A stretch of DNA of 64,000 nt, from the NCBI RefSeq assembly GCF_039541855.1, contig NZ_BAABHA010000010.1, positions 727,344 through 791,343 on the forward strand, read 5' to 3'. Below, piece by piece: positions 34,650 through 42,940 of this stretch; positions within the stretch are counted from its first letter, which is position 1; every line of letters starts with the position of its first letter. Position numbers and translations under genes: made by a program. Below the pieces are notes generated by a model. The model saw only the letters and a program-made list of their open reading frames with translations, made no database searches and was not told where the DNA came from. Source of the stretch: Solirubrum koreensis. Its GTDB lineage: Bacteria > Bacteroidota > Bacteroidia > Cytophagales > Hymenobacteraceae.

Positions 34650-34791
34650 TCAGAAGCCCTTACAGATGCCGCAAGCTGCGCAAAAAAGTACGATAACGGC
34701 GGCACCGAATAGCAAATTATGCCGTGTGGCAGCTTTGGGCACCGCCGTAGCTCCGATGGCAAACGCTCAAGCCGCAGCCACTCGGCACTTG

Positions 34792-35958
34792 CTAAGCCAC
34801 GCCCGTAGCCCCGCCCATAAATGCTAGGATAACCTCAGCTATACGGTCAATCTGGTCGGCCACCAGGCCCGGGTGTATGGGCAACGACAACACCGTACCG
34901 CACAACTGCTCGGCTACTGGAAACTGCCCTTCGCGGTAGCCCAAATACCGGTATGCGGGTTGAGTGTGCACCGGCAGCGGGTAGTACACCACTGATGGAA
35001 TACCGTGCTGCTGCAAGTGTTGCTGCAAGGCGTCGCGGACTGCAGTGGAGCCCAGCGTGATGGTGTATTGGTGAAAAACGTGGGTACTGCCGGGCTGACG
35101 AGTTGGAATACGCAGCCCCGGCACGTTGGCGAGGGCCGCGTCGTAACGGGCAGCGGCTTGCTGGCGCGCTTCGGTCCAGTTAGTGAGGTGGCGCAGCTTT
35201 ACGCGCAGCAGCGCCGCTTGCAGGGTATCGAGGCGGGAGTTCAGGCCGATGCGCTGGTGCAGGTACTTTTTGCCGCGCGGCTGACCATGATTCGCCAGCT
35301 CGTGGAGCTGGGCAGCACGGGCCTCGGAACGGGTGAATAGGGCGCCGCCGTCGCCCATGGCACCCAGGTTTTTAGACGGAAAGAACGACGTAGTTCCCAC
35401 CTCCCCCACGGTGCCGGCGTGCTGTATTGAACCGTCGGAAAATTGCCAAGTGGCGCCTATGGCCTGGGCGTTGTCTTCGATAAGGGCCAGCTGGTGCTGA
35501 TCGGCTAAGGTCTTCAAGGCCGTGAGGTCGGCGCACTGCCCGTATAAATGCACCGCCATAATGGCCCGAGTACGCGGGGTAATGGCGGCGGCGGCAGCGG
35601 CGGGGTCGAGGGTAAACGTGTGCGGGTCAACGTCAGCCATAACCGGCTTCAGGCCCAGAATGGCGGCGGCTTCGGCGGTGGCCACGTAGGTAAAAGCCGG
35701 CACAATTACCTCGTCGCCGGGCTGCAGGTCGAGGGCCATGAGGGCCAGCTGCAGGGCATCGGTACCGTTTGCGCAGGGCACCACGTGGGTGCCCCCCAGG
35801 TACAGCCCGAGCTCCTGCGCGAAAAGCTGCACATCGGGCCCTTGAATGAACGCGCCTTCTTGCAGCACCCGCTGCAGGGCAGCATCTAGCTCGGGCTGAA
35901 TGGCGGCGTGCTGGGCAGGCAGGTCGAGCAAACGAATGGGTAAGGCGGGAACGGACAC
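34792..35958 (-). CDS. DegT/DnrJ/EryC1 aminotransferase, probable WbpE/WlbC-type
   Basis: A 388-residue PLP aminotransferase. The N-terminus IRLLDLPAQHAAIQPELDAAL and the PLP lysine motif TTSFFPSKNLGAMGDGGAL (about residues 190-208) fit the WbpE/WlbC/DesV branch. It would aminate the 3-keto sugar produced by the neighbouring dehydrogenase. A 142-base gap without a recognisable gene separates the two, so they may share one transcript. The substrate is inferred from the pairing. Confidence 0.82.
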   Translation of the reverse strand: MSVPALPIRLLDLPAQHAAIQPELDAALQRVLQEGAFIQGPDVQLFAQELGLYLGGTHVVPCANGTDALQLALMALDLQPGDEVIVPAFTYVATAEAAAILGLKPVMADVDPHTFTLDPAAAAAAITPRTRAIMAVHLYGQCADLTALKTLADQHQLALIEDNAQAIGATWQFSDGSIQHAGTVGEVGTTSFFPSKNLGAMGDGGALFTRSEARAAQLHELANHGQPRGKKYLHQRIGLNSRLDTLQAALLRVKLRHLTNWTEARQQAAARYDAALANVPGLRIPTRQPGSTHVFHQYTITLGSTAVRDALQQHLQQHGIPSVVYYPLPVHTQPAYRYLGYREGQFPVAEQLCGTVLSLPIHPGLVADQIDRIAEVILAFMGGATGVA

Positions 35959-36152
35959 GAATGACGTAATAAAGGAGCCTTAAAGATAGAATGCGGCGGG
36001 TTTGCAACGTGATTTCCGGCGGCTTCCGGTGGCCAAAACGCGTGGCTTGATTGCACACATTCGCAACCCGCTATGTGTGCCCTGCGTTAATTCGGCCAAA
36101 CCCTCCGTCGCTTGCCGCTCGGAGAATCCTTCCCACTGAAGCCTTACCGACC

Positions 36153-37067
36153 ATGTTTAAGAACGCACTTACCACCAAAGCCCTGGCCCTGCTGCTGCTA
36201 GGCGGCGGACTGGCCTTTACCCAAACCAGCTGTAATAACGCCGACCGCCAGGAAGCCGCTGCCGAAACCAACGATGCGTACAGCGACTTCCGCACGTTTG
36301 TTGACAACACCGAGGCCAGCGCCCAAAACGTGGGCAACAAAACCCAGGAAGAATGGGACCAGGAAACCAACCAGCTGAAAGCGGATTACGACGCCAAAGT
36401 GGCCGCTGCCGAAGCCGACATGAGCACCTGGGACGATGCCCGCAAGCAGGAGTATGATCAGCTGAAGACCCGTTACACCACCGCCTACGATGCCCGCGAA
36501 GCCGCTTACCGCAGCAGCATGAGTGCCGGTGGCATGGGCGCTTCGGGTACTCCCGCCAAGCTGGGCAAGTACTACCAGCCCACTTCGCCCACGCCGTCGG
36601 CGGGGCTTACCGCTGCTAACGCCCGCCAGACCTATGAGAACTTCATTAAAATGGTGCAGCAGAACGAGAACCGCTACGACATCGACGACTGGCGCAACGT
36701 GAATGCCGAATGGCGCGCCCTCGACGAAGCCTACGACCGCGTGAAAGGCGACATTCCGGCCAAAGACCTGGCTGAAATTCAGAAGGAGAAGCTCAAGTAC
36801 GCCGCCTTTAAATCGTACGATAAAACCGAAGCCCGCGTAGCCCAGGGTGCTGATGCTGCCCAGCGCGGCGCCAACGAAATAGATGCGGAAACCCAGGATG
36901 AGCGTTCCAAAGTAGGCCAAGCCGCTTCTAACACAGCTTCCGATGTGAAAGACGCCGGAAAATCGGTAGGCCAGAAAATTGGCAACGCTGCCCAGAAAGT
37001 GGGCGAGAAAACCAAGGAGGGCTACAAAGAAGTGAAGTCGGAGGTAAAGAACACCGACAACGACTAA
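36153..37067 (+). CDS. Probable lipoprotein with LEA-like helical tail
   Basis: A 304-residue protein starting MFKNALTTKALALLLLGGG, with a lipobox-like TSC around residue 24, so lipidation is likely. The mature part is highly charged and helical, with a central ATGMGA-type linker rich in Gly/Ala/Pro (about 130-155) and a C-terminal section (about 245-300) of repeated K/E/A heptad-like units (KDAGKSVGQKIGNAAQKVGE). This looks like LEA/YtxH-type extended helices known from stress-related proteins. I do not know its function. The ATG at 36153 was chosen over an upstream frame. Confidence 0.65.
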   Translation: MFKNALTTKALALLLLGGGLAFTQTSCNNADRQEAAAETNDAYSDFRTFVDNTEASAQNVGNKTQEEWDQETNQLKADYDAKVAAAEADMSTWDDARKQEYDQLKTRYTTAYDAREAAYRSSMSAGGMGASGTPAKLGKYYQPTSPTPSAGLTAANARQTYENFIKMVQQNENRYDIDDWRNVNAEWRALDEAYDRVKGDIPAKDLAEIQKEKLKYAAFKSYDKTEARVAQGADAAQRGANEIDAETQDERSKVGQAASNTASDVKDAGKSVGQKIGNAAQKVGEKTKEGYKEVKSEVKNTDND

Positions 37068-37100
37068 GCTCCGTCTTCCACCGTTATGGTGGACCATTCT

Positions 37101-37142
37101 AAACGAAAGCCCTTCGACTGTTCGGTTGAGGGGCTTTCGTTT
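37101..37142. terminator. Terminator between converging genes
   Basis: AAACGAAAGCCC and GGGCTTTCGTTT arms with an 18-base loop lie after the lipoprotein gene and before the converging GT2 gene. Confidence 0.8.
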
Positions 37143-37171
37143 GCTTTGTGGCTATTGGTGTCGCTCGGGGC

Positions 37172-38065
37172 CTACCGCCACTCTTGCAACAGCCAATGCA
37201 ATTTGAGGGCGTCGAAGACGCGCAGACTGGGTTGAGCTGAAAGCAGATTGTGCTGGAGTTGGGCAGCTGTGGCAGCCAAACCGGTTCTGGCCAACCGCAG
37301 AAGTCCGAGTTTGCGCAGCCGCTCCGCCGTTTGCACCAGCTTGGTATCGGCCCCCAGGCCCTCAGTTCGGTAAAGCACGGCTAGGTTGCGCACCGCATCG
37401 TGCGACTTCTGCAGGAACACCGGAGCTGGATCTAGCCCATCGTGGCGCACGGGGTTATCGAGGTGGCGCACCGGCACGGCCGCTTCGCGCAGGCACCACC
37501 CAAACTTTGTATCCTCGTGGCCATACCGCGTCAGGCTTTCGTCGAGGCCAAAGCGGCGAAACACCTCGGTCCGAATAAGCAGGTTGTTTATGGTTAGCTG
37601 CCCGTACGGGGCCTGCTGCCGTAGGGCGGCGGTGCGGGCTTCGCGGTGGCGGCCGTAATGCCAGCGCAGGTACAGCGCGGGGTCGGCGGGCGGGGCGGCG
37701 GCGTAACACGTACCGCCCACGAGCACCGGCGCCGCAGTTAAGGCGGCGGCGTAGCGGGCCAGGAAATGAGTGTCGGGCAGGTTGCTGTCGTTATCGAGCA
37801 GCAGCAACCAGGGGTTTTGAGCCTGCGCCACCAAGCGGTTACGCACGGCCGCGCGGCCCATGTTGGTCGGCAGTTCCTCGTAACGCACGTGAGGCAATGC
37901 GGCGAGCAAACGGTTTTGCTCCCGAAACGTGGAGGAACCGTCGTCGAGCAGCAGTACTTCCGCCGGACCGGGCCAAGCGGGCAGTTGCGCCAGCAGTTGC
38001 TGCACCAGCTCGCGCACGTCGCGGTTGAACACCGGAATCACTACGGAAAGGCCCTGCGACGACAC
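37172..38065 (-). CDS. Glycosyltransferase family 2
   Basis: A 297-residue GT-A glycosyltransferase. LSVVIPVFNRDVRELV opens the nucleotide-binding fold, LLDDGSST and LLLLDNDSNLPDT contain the Asp motifs, and YGHEDTKFGWCLRE is the ED catalytic/acceptor region. No membrane helices are obvious, so a soluble or peripheral enzyme is likely. It uses a nucleotide-sugar donor of unknown type. A 17-base gap separates it from the next gene on the same strand. Confidence 0.85.
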   Translation of the reverse strand: MSSQGLSVVIPVFNRDVRELVQQLLAQLPAWPGPAEVLLLDDGSSTFREQNRLLAALPHVRYEELPTNMGRAAVRNRLVAQAQNPWLLLLDNDSNLPDTHFLARYAAALTAAPVLVGGTCYAAAPPADPALYLRWHYGRHREARTAALRQQAPYGQLTINNLLIRTEVFRRFGLDESLTRYGHEDTKFGWCLREAAVPVRHLDNPVRHDGLDPAPVFLQKSHDAVRNLAVLYRTEGLGADTKLVQTAERLRKLGLLRLARTGLAATAAQLQHNLLSAQPSLRVFDALKLHWLLQEWR

Positions 38066-38082
38066 GAGCTGCGCGGTTAAAA

Positions 38083-38568
38083 TTAGTGGGCGGTATCGGG
38101 TGGAACAGGACCAAGCTTCTCCAAAGAGTCGAGCTCCCTCAGGATTGTTGAGCCTAGAATCTCGCCTCTGGAAGCTCCTTTCTGAAGAAGCTGCCGCATC
38201 AACTGGCGCGTATCGGGGTCGATGTCGAGCCAGCGGTTTCGCTCAGTCCCGTACGCGTTTTCCCAAGCGTAAAAGGAGTTCAGGTAAGCGGGGCCATACT
38301 GGTATCGGTTAGCCATCAGCATATGCCAGAATACTTGTTCTGGCGGGCTGTAGTCCAGCAACGCTGTACTCAGTTGGTGGTAAGCTTCCACGTCGCCGTG
38401 GTAAACGCCTGCCTGCAGTTGCTCCCAAGACCGAGTAGGCTGATTCATGGGGCTTGCGGCGGCTAATGCACGCTGTTCCCACCATTGATAACCCGCAAGC
38501 GTTGCAGCCCCAAGAAGACCAGCAAATGCATATTTGCCAATGGCGGCCAGCCTTTTTAGATCCGGCAC
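38083..38568 (-). CDS. Hypothetical single-pass membrane protein after ftsE
   Basis: A 161-residue protein with an N-terminal membrane anchor (YAFAGLLGAATLAGYQWW, about residues 13-30) and a soluble part with W/Y-rich helices (VFWHMLMANRYQYGPAYLNSFYAWENAYG). The GTG at 38568 is chosen because it lies two bases after the ftsE stop codon; the longer frame would overlap ftsE. The close coupling suggests a partner in the same envelope process, but no family was recognised. Confidence 0.6.
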   Translation of the reverse strand: MPDLKRLAAIGKYAFAGLLGAATLAGYQWWEQRALAAASPMNQPTRSWEQLQAGVYHGDVEAYHQLSTALLDYSPPEQVFWHMLMANRYQYGPAYLNSFYAWENAYGTERNRWLDIDPDTRQLMRQLLQKGASRGEILGSTILRELDSLEKLGPVPPDTAH

Positions 38569-38570
38569 TG

Positions 38571-39275
38571 CTATACGCCTTTGAAGCGCAGCTCTTCGCT
38601 GCCAATGAAGCTCACATGGCCGTTTTCGCAACGCAGCACCCGCTTGGGGTAGCGCCGAATAAGCTCGTAGTTATGCGTGGCCATGAGCACGGCGGTACCC
38701 GCGTTGTTGATTTCCATAAACAGCCGCATGATGCCGTCGGTCACGTCGGGGTCGAGGTTGCCGGTGGGCTCGTCGGCCAGCAGCAACAGCGGCTCGTTGA
38801 GCAAGGCGCGGGCAATAACCACGCGTTGCTGCTCGCCACCCGAGAGCTGGTGCGGCATTTTGCCGGCCACGCCGCTCAAGCCCACGCGCATGAGCACGTC
38901 CTGCACCCGGTTTTTCATCTTCGACTTGTCGCGCCAGCCCGTGGCCTGCAGCACAAACAGCAGGTTTTGGGCCACGGTGCGGTCGTAGAGCAACTGGAAA
39001 TCTTGGAACACAATGCCCAGCTTGCGGCGCAGGTAAGGCACTTTATCGGTAGAGAGCTTGCGCAGCGGGTAGCCTACTACTGAGCCCATGCCTTCGGGCA
39101 AAGGCAAATCGGCGTACAGGGTTTTCAGCAATGAGCTTTTACCCGAGCCCGTGCGGCCTACTAGGTACACAAACTCGCCCTTGCCCACCGAAAACGACAC
39201 GTTTTGCAAGACGGTGTTTACGTCCTGCATAATGTAGGCATCGCGCAGCTCAATAACGGCAGTGGCGGTATCCAT
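38571..39275 (-). CDS. ftsE: Cell-division ATP-binding protein FtsE
   Basis: A 234-residue ABC ATPase of normal length. Walker A VGRTGSGKSSLL, Q-loop GIVFQDFQLLYDRTV, signature HQLSGGEQQRV, Walker B LLLADEPTGNLDP and switch His MATHNYEL are intact. The order of motifs and the DFQLL loop are typical of FtsE, which pairs with FtsX to regulate peptidoglycan hydrolases at the septum. No ftsX lies next to it, which is common in Bacteroidota. It is the best comparison in this window for the degenerate ABC protein at 47.6 kb. Confidence 0.9.
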   Translation of the reverse strand: MDTATAVIELRDAYIMQDVNTVLQNVSFSVGKGEFVYLVGRTGSGKSSLLKTLYADLPLPEGMGSVVGYPLRKLSTDKVPYLRRKLGIVFQDFQLLYDRTVAQNLLFVLQATGWRDKSKMKNRVQDVLMRVGLSGVAGKMPHQLSGGEQQRVVIARALLNEPLLLLADEPTGNLDPDVTDGIMRLFMEINNAGTAVLMATHNYELIRRYPKRVLRCENGHVSFIGSEELRFKGV

Positions 39276-39384
39276 AGCGGTGATATAACGTGTTTACCCT
39301 TGCAGCGTAACGTGCGGGGAAATGAGCGGCCCAAAACAGACTGTTCCGCCCATAATCAGTGCGTATTTCGGGTGCCAGTACCGC

Positions 39385-39588
39385 TTAAACCTCAAGCGGC
39401 TGCAACTTGCCGAACTCCAGCTGCTCGATAACTGCGGCTAACTCGATTTCCTTGCCTTCCAGGCCGTAGCGGTGTAAGTCCTTGAGCGGACGGTCGGCGC
39501 GGAAGTAGGCAATGAGCACAAAGTCCTTGTCGCGGAGCTGGATGTAGTCCGGAATTTTGGCTTTGCCTTTGACTTTAATGATGTACAT
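39385..39588 (-). CDS. Small conserved-looking hypothetical protein
   Basis: A 67-residue acidic protein, MYIIKVKGKAKIPDYIQL onwards, predicted as a small alpha/beta domain (RDKDFVLIAYFRADRPLK, then helix EIELAAVIEQLEF). I do not recognise the family. The ATG at 39588 is chosen over a longer frame that runs through an inverted repeat. It follows the aldolase gene and precedes ftsE on the same strand. Confidence 0.55.
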   Translation of the reverse strand: MYIIKVKGKAKIPDYIQLRDKDFVLIAYFRADRPLKDLHRYGLEGKEIELAAVIEQLEFGKLQPLEV

Positions 39589-39606
39589 CGGCGAGGGTCT
39601 GAATGT

Positions 39607-39675
39607 TGAGTGCTGAATGCCGAAACTGCGTCTGTTGTTTCTACCAACAGCAACAATTTCGGCATTCAGCACTCA
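39607..39675. repeat. Long inverted repeat with 19-base perfect arms
   Basis: Arms 39607-39625 (TGAGTGCTGAATGCCGAAA) and 39657-39675 are perfect reverse complements, with a 31-base spacer that contains a smaller CTGTTG/CAACAG stem. It lies between the aldolase and the small hypothetical gene. It could be a transcription terminator or a REP-like mobile palindrome; it lacks a clean T-tract. Confidence 0.8.
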
Positions 39676-39689
39676 AAATGCAGCAATTG

Positions 39690-40346
39690 CTAGGCGTTTA
39701 CCTTTTTGTGGTCGGCCAGGAACGTGGCCAGGCCCTTATCGGTAAGCGGGTGGTTGAGCAAACCGGTAATCACGTTCAGCGGGCAGGTCACCACATCGGC
39801 GCCAATTTCGGCACACTGAATGAGGTGCGGCACGTGGCGTACCGAGGCGGCCAGAACCTGCGTGGGGTAGCCGTAGTTGCTGTAAATGTCCACAATCTGC
39901 TGAATCAGCTGCAGGCCGTCGTGCCCGATGTCATCCAAACGACCCACAAACGGCGACACGTACGTGGCCCCGGCTTTGGCGGCCAGCAGGGCCTGCCCGG
40001 CGGTGAATACCAGTGTGCAGTTGGTTTTGATGCCTTTTTCCGAGAAGTACTTGATGGCCTTCACACCGTCGCGGGTCATGGGCACTTTCACCACGATGTT
40101 GGGGTGCAGCTCGGCCAGGGCTTCGCCTTCGGTTACCATCTCCTCGAAATCCACGGCAATAACCTCGGCCGACACGTCGCCGTCCACGATTTCGCAGATC
40201 TGGCGGTAGTGGGCCATTACTGCGTCGGTTCCCCGTATGCCTTCCTTGGCCATCAGCGAGGGGTTGGTGGTTACACCGTCGAGCACACCCAGCTCCACGG
40301 CTTCCTGAATGTCCTTCAGGTTGGCGGTGTCAATGAAAAATTTCAT
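39690..40346 (-). CDS. fsa: Fructose-6-phosphate aldolase/transaldolase-like enzyme
   Basis: A 218-residue single-domain enzyme of the Fsa/TalC type. MKFFIDTANLKDIQEAVELG and GVTTNPSLMAKEG are the family signatures, and NIVVKVPMTRDGVKAI holds the Schiff-base lysine. The short length separates it from classical transaldolases of over 300 residues. It cleaves fructose 6-phosphate or acts as transaldolase in central carbon metabolism. A hairpin-like inverted repeat (40376-40406) lies just upstream. Confidence 0.9.
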   Translation of the reverse strand: MKFFIDTANLKDIQEAVELGVLDGVTTNPSLMAKEGIRGTDAVMAHYRQICEIVDGDVSAEVIAVDFEEMVTEGEALAELHPNIVVKVPMTRDGVKAIKYFSEKGIKTNCTLVFTAGQALLAAKAGATYVSPFVGRLDDIGHDGLQLIQQIVDIYSNYGYPTQVLAASVRHVPHLIQCAEIGADVVTCPLNVITGLLNHPLTDKGLATFLADHKKVNA

Positions 40347-40511
40347 CCGGAAGAAAACGCTTTAGAATCGAAAACTGCCCCAAAGCTAAGCAAAGGATTT
40401 GGGGCAATGCACGGAAGTTACAGGCGTTGGCCGGGCAGCATGGCGCCGCGCCGCATCGGTATCGAAACCGATAGGCCCGCCACAGGCAGCACGAAGCGCT
40501 GGGGCTGGGGC

Positions 40512-40608
40512 AAAAAAAAGCGAACCAGTATCGCACCGCTTCAACCACCTACCCTTGCTACCTTCCGGTCCTGGGGGAGTTCAGCGGGAGCTGGTCGTAC
40601 TGATTCGC
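40512..40608 (-). ncRNA. ffs: SRP RNA, small bacterial type (4.5S)
   Basis: On the minus strand the universally conserved domain IV is readable: CCCCCAGGACCGGAAGGTAGCAAGGG, with the GGAA tetraloop. The ends close in an 11-bp stem: GCGAATCAGTA at the 5' end (40608-40598) pairs with TACTGGTTCGC at the 3' end (40530-40520, one G-U). An eight-T tract (40519-40512) ends transcription. It forms the SRP with Ffh, also encoded here. The ends are inferred from the stem, the T-tract and the promoter six bases upstream. Confidence 0.9.
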
Positions 40609-40613
40609 CGCTG

Positions 40614-40645
40614 CAAAGATACGCAGAGAATCGGAAGCAGCGCAA
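40614..40645 (-). promoter_or_regulatory. Promoter of the SRP RNA gene
   Basis: On the minus strand TTG (40645-40643), 21 bases, then TATCTTTG (40621-40614). The predicted RNA start is six bases after the last G, which calibrates other promoters in this window. Confidence 0.8.
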
Positions 40646-40777
40646 GGTGTGAGCCAACAACGCCGAGAAAACCCGTTTTTCCGGCCTGCCCGGGAGCTTA
40701 TCCCTTGGCTAACAGGGCGCATGAAAATTTAGCTGGCGGAAAAATGTTACGGGAACATTACCAGTTGCCGCAGCCAT

Positions 40778-40809
40778 TTGCACGGCAAGGTGCTCCTGCC
40801 CTACCTTTG
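40778..40809 (+). promoter_or_regulatory. Promoter of guaA
   Basis: TTG (40778-40780), 21 bases, then TACCTTTG (40802-40809). The guaA ATG begins only 4 bases later at 40813, so the mRNA is expected to be leaderless or nearly so. Confidence 0.7.
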
Positions 40810-40812
40810 CCC

Positions 40813-42345
40813 ATGCCTCAACAGATTCTGATTCTAGATTTTGGGTCGCAGTACACCCAGCTGATAGCGCGGCGCATCCGCGAGCTGAACGTCTTCTGCG
40901 AAATCCACCCGTATAACCACGCCCCGGCCCTCACTGAGGACATCCGGGGCGTTGTGCTTTCGGGCTCGCCGTGTTCCGTGCGCGACCCCGAAGCACCCAA
41001 CCCCGACCTCTCACAGTACCTGGGCCGCGTGCCAGTGCTGGGCGTGTGCTACGGCGCGCAGCTGCTGGCCCAGCAGGGCGGCGGCGAGGTGCTGCCGGCT
41101 ACTATTCGGGAATACGGCCGGGCCCGCCTGCACCACCTCGACCAGCAAAGTCCGCTTTTGCAGGGCGTGAGCGTCGATTCGCAGGTGTGGATGTCGCACG
41201 GCGATACTATCAAGGCGCTGCCCGCCGGCTATAATGTAATTGCTAGCACGCCGGAAGTGGAAGTGGCGGCTTATAAGATAGAAGACCAGCCCACGTACGG
41301 TATTCAGTTTCACCCCGAGGTAACGCACTCCACGCAGGGCAAGCAGCTGCTGCGCAACTTCGTGGTGGATATTTGCCAGTGCGACCAGTCCTGGACACCC
41401 GAGCACTTCGTGGACGGCATGGTGGCCTCGTTGCAACGCACCATCGGCGAAACCGACCAGGTTATCCTGGGCCTCTCAGGCGGCGTGGATTCTTCGGTGG
41501 CGGCGTTGCTGCTGCACCGCGCCATTGGGCCGCGCCTGCACGGCATATTTGTAAACAATGGCCTGCTGCGCAAAGAGGAGTTCGAGAGCGTGCTCCACTC
41601 CTACCAAGGCCTCGGGCTGAACGTAACCGGTGTGGACGCCGCCCAGGAGTTCTACGCCGCGCTGGCCGGCATTTCCGACCCCGAGTTGAAGCGCAAAGCC
41701 ATTGGCCGCACCTTTATAGAGGTGTTCGACCGCGAAGCCCACAAGGTGGAAGGCGCCGCGTGGCTGGCTCAGGGCACCATTTACCCCGATGTTATCGAGT
41801 CGGTATCGGTAAAGGGCCCGGCCGTGACCATCAAAAGCCACCACAACGTGGGCGGCTTGCCCGAGCACATGAAACTGAAGGTGGTAGAGCCCTTGCGCAT
41901 GTTGTTCAAGGACGAAGTGCGCGAAGTGGGCGCTACACTGGGTCTGCCCGAAAACATTTTGCACCGGCACCCGTTCCCAGGCCCCGGCTTGGGCATCCGG
42001 ATTCTGGGCGACGTTACGCCCGAGAAGGTTGACCTGCTGCAACGCGCCGACGCCGTGTTCATCGATGCTCTGCGCCAGCACGGGCTGTACGATAAGGTTT
42101 GGCAGGCCGGCTCCATGCTGCTGCCGGTGCAAAGCGTAGGCGTAATGGGCGACGAACGCACTTACGAACGCGTGGTGGCCCTGCGCGCCGTGACCAGCGT
42201 GGATGGCATGACCGCTGACTGGGCCCACCTGCCTTACGAGTTCCTGGCCGAGGTTTCCAACAAAATCATCAACCAGGTGCGCGGCATTAACCGCGTGGTG
42301 TACGATATCAGCTCCAAGCCACCCGCAACCATTGAGTGGGAATAA
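40813..42345 (+). CDS. guaA: GMP synthase (glutamine-hydrolysing)
   Basis: A 510-residue enzyme of the normal two-domain form. The class I glutamine amidotransferase domain (1-200) has the nucleophile in LGVCYGAQLLA (Cys79) and FHPEVTHS with the catalytic His. The ATP-pyrophosphatase domain has P-loop LSGGVDSSVAALLL (residues 221-234), followed by the dimerisation domain ending in IEWE. It converts XMP to GMP. The open frame extends far upstream through the SRP RNA gene, but the real start is ATG 40813, where MPQQILILDFGSQYTQLIA begins. Confidence 0.97.
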   Translation: MPQQILILDFGSQYTQLIARRIRELNVFCEIHPYNHAPALTEDIRGVVLSGSPCSVRDPEAPNPDLSQYLGRVPVLGVCYGAQLLAQQGGGEVLPATIREYGRARLHHLDQQSPLLQGVSVDSQVWMSHGDTIKALPAGYNVIASTPEVEVAAYKIEDQPTYGIQFHPEVTHSTQGKQLLRNFVVDICQCDQSWTPEHFVDGMVASLQRTIGETDQVILGLSGGVDSSVAALLLHRAIGPRLHGIFVNNGLLRKEEFESVLHSYQGLGLNVTGVDAAQEFYAALAGISDPELKRKAIGRTFIEVFDREAHKVEGAAWLAQGTIYPDVIESVSVKGPAVTIKSHHNVGGLPEHMKLKVVEPLRMLFKDEVREVGATLGLPENILHRHPFPGPGLGIRILGDVTPEKVDLLQRADAVFIDALRQHGLYDKVWQAGSMLLPVQSVGVMGDERTYERVVALRAVTSVDGMTADWAHLPYEFLAEVSNKIINQVRGINRVVYDISSKPPATIEWE

Positions 42346-42360
42346 TCAGGCAGACTTCTG

Positions 42361-42414
42361 CCGAACAAGCAAAACGCTGCGCCGGAGTTCCGGCGCAGCG
42401 TTTTGCTTGTTCGG
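42361..42414 (+). terminator. Terminator after guaA
   Basis: A perfect 26-base inverted repeat with a 2-base loop; the inner arms are GCGCCGG/CCGGCGC and the outer part carries A/T tracts (AAGCAAAAC and GTTTTGCTT). It starts 16 bases after the guaA stop and may act in both directions. Confidence 0.9.
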
Positions 42415-42445
42415 GCTGGGTTGGCTCAGTTGATCGTGTTAAAGT

Positions 42446-42766
42446 TTACCCTTTCAGCAGTTCTTCTGCTTCCAAAAACAAAGCCGTGCAATCCAGCAGC
42501 TCAAGCAGTTGGCTTAACTCGGAGAAAGTAAAAACCAGGGCCAAGCGCTCGGCGGAAGAACGCACGGCTATGCATCGGGCCTCCGGATCAAGGTTTACGG
42601 CCGCCGCGTGGATGGAGTAAGCCTCGCTGATACGCGACCTGAAATCGGCCAACTCGGGCGGCGTAAGTGCCAACCCTACCGTACCGAAACACAGGTGGAC
42701 AAAGCCAGCCGCCCGGGGGCAGCGGGCCGTGTAACCAAAGGGGTTATGGTGCAGCAGCTTTGCCAT
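42446..42766 (-). CDS. Small hypothetical protein, possibly DUF6686-like
   Basis: A 106-residue protein with a Cys-containing N-terminal half (YTARCPRAAGFVHLCFGTVGLAL) and a helical C-terminal half (FSELSQLLELLDCTALFLEAEELL). The CxxC-like spacing with FGTVGLALTPPEL resembles the DUF6686 family of Bacteroidota, but I am not certain. No signal peptide. It sits between the converging guaA and the PBP-like gene. Confidence 0.55.
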   Translation of the reverse strand: MAKLLHHNPFGYTARCPRAAGFVHLCFGTVGLALTPPELADFRSRISEAYSIHAAAVNLDPEARCIAVRSSAERLALVFTFSELSQLLELLDCTALFLEAEELLKG

Positions 42767-42880
42767 TGTTCATCAGTTATGACAGCTCTGCAAAGGTATT
42801 GGCAACAAATTGCGCGGCAATAATTATTTAGAATAATTTTAAATAAGCTTAATCACGTCTGCTGATAAGAACTCTTTATG

Positions 42881-42911
42881 CCAACAGCCCAGACAATGCC
42901 CGGGCTGTTGC
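42881..42911 (-). terminator. Terminator after the PBP-like gene
   Basis: CAACAGCCC and GGGCTGTTG arms with an 11-base loop lie 30 bases beyond the stop codon of the minus-strand gene at 42941. Confidence 0.6.
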
Positions 42912-42940
42912 TTCCTATTACTGCCGGGCGGAAACTGGTT

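Noticed and set aside
40376..40406. TGCCCCAAA/TTTGGGGCA inverted repeat upstream of the aldolase gene
   Set aside because: The 9-base arms could be a weak terminator for the SRP RNA read-through or an operator; evidence is too thin to call it separately.
40399..40812. N-terminal extension of guaA by 138 codons
   Set aside because: The stretch contains the SRP RNA gene and a terminator T-tract; GuaA homologues start at MPQQILILDFG.
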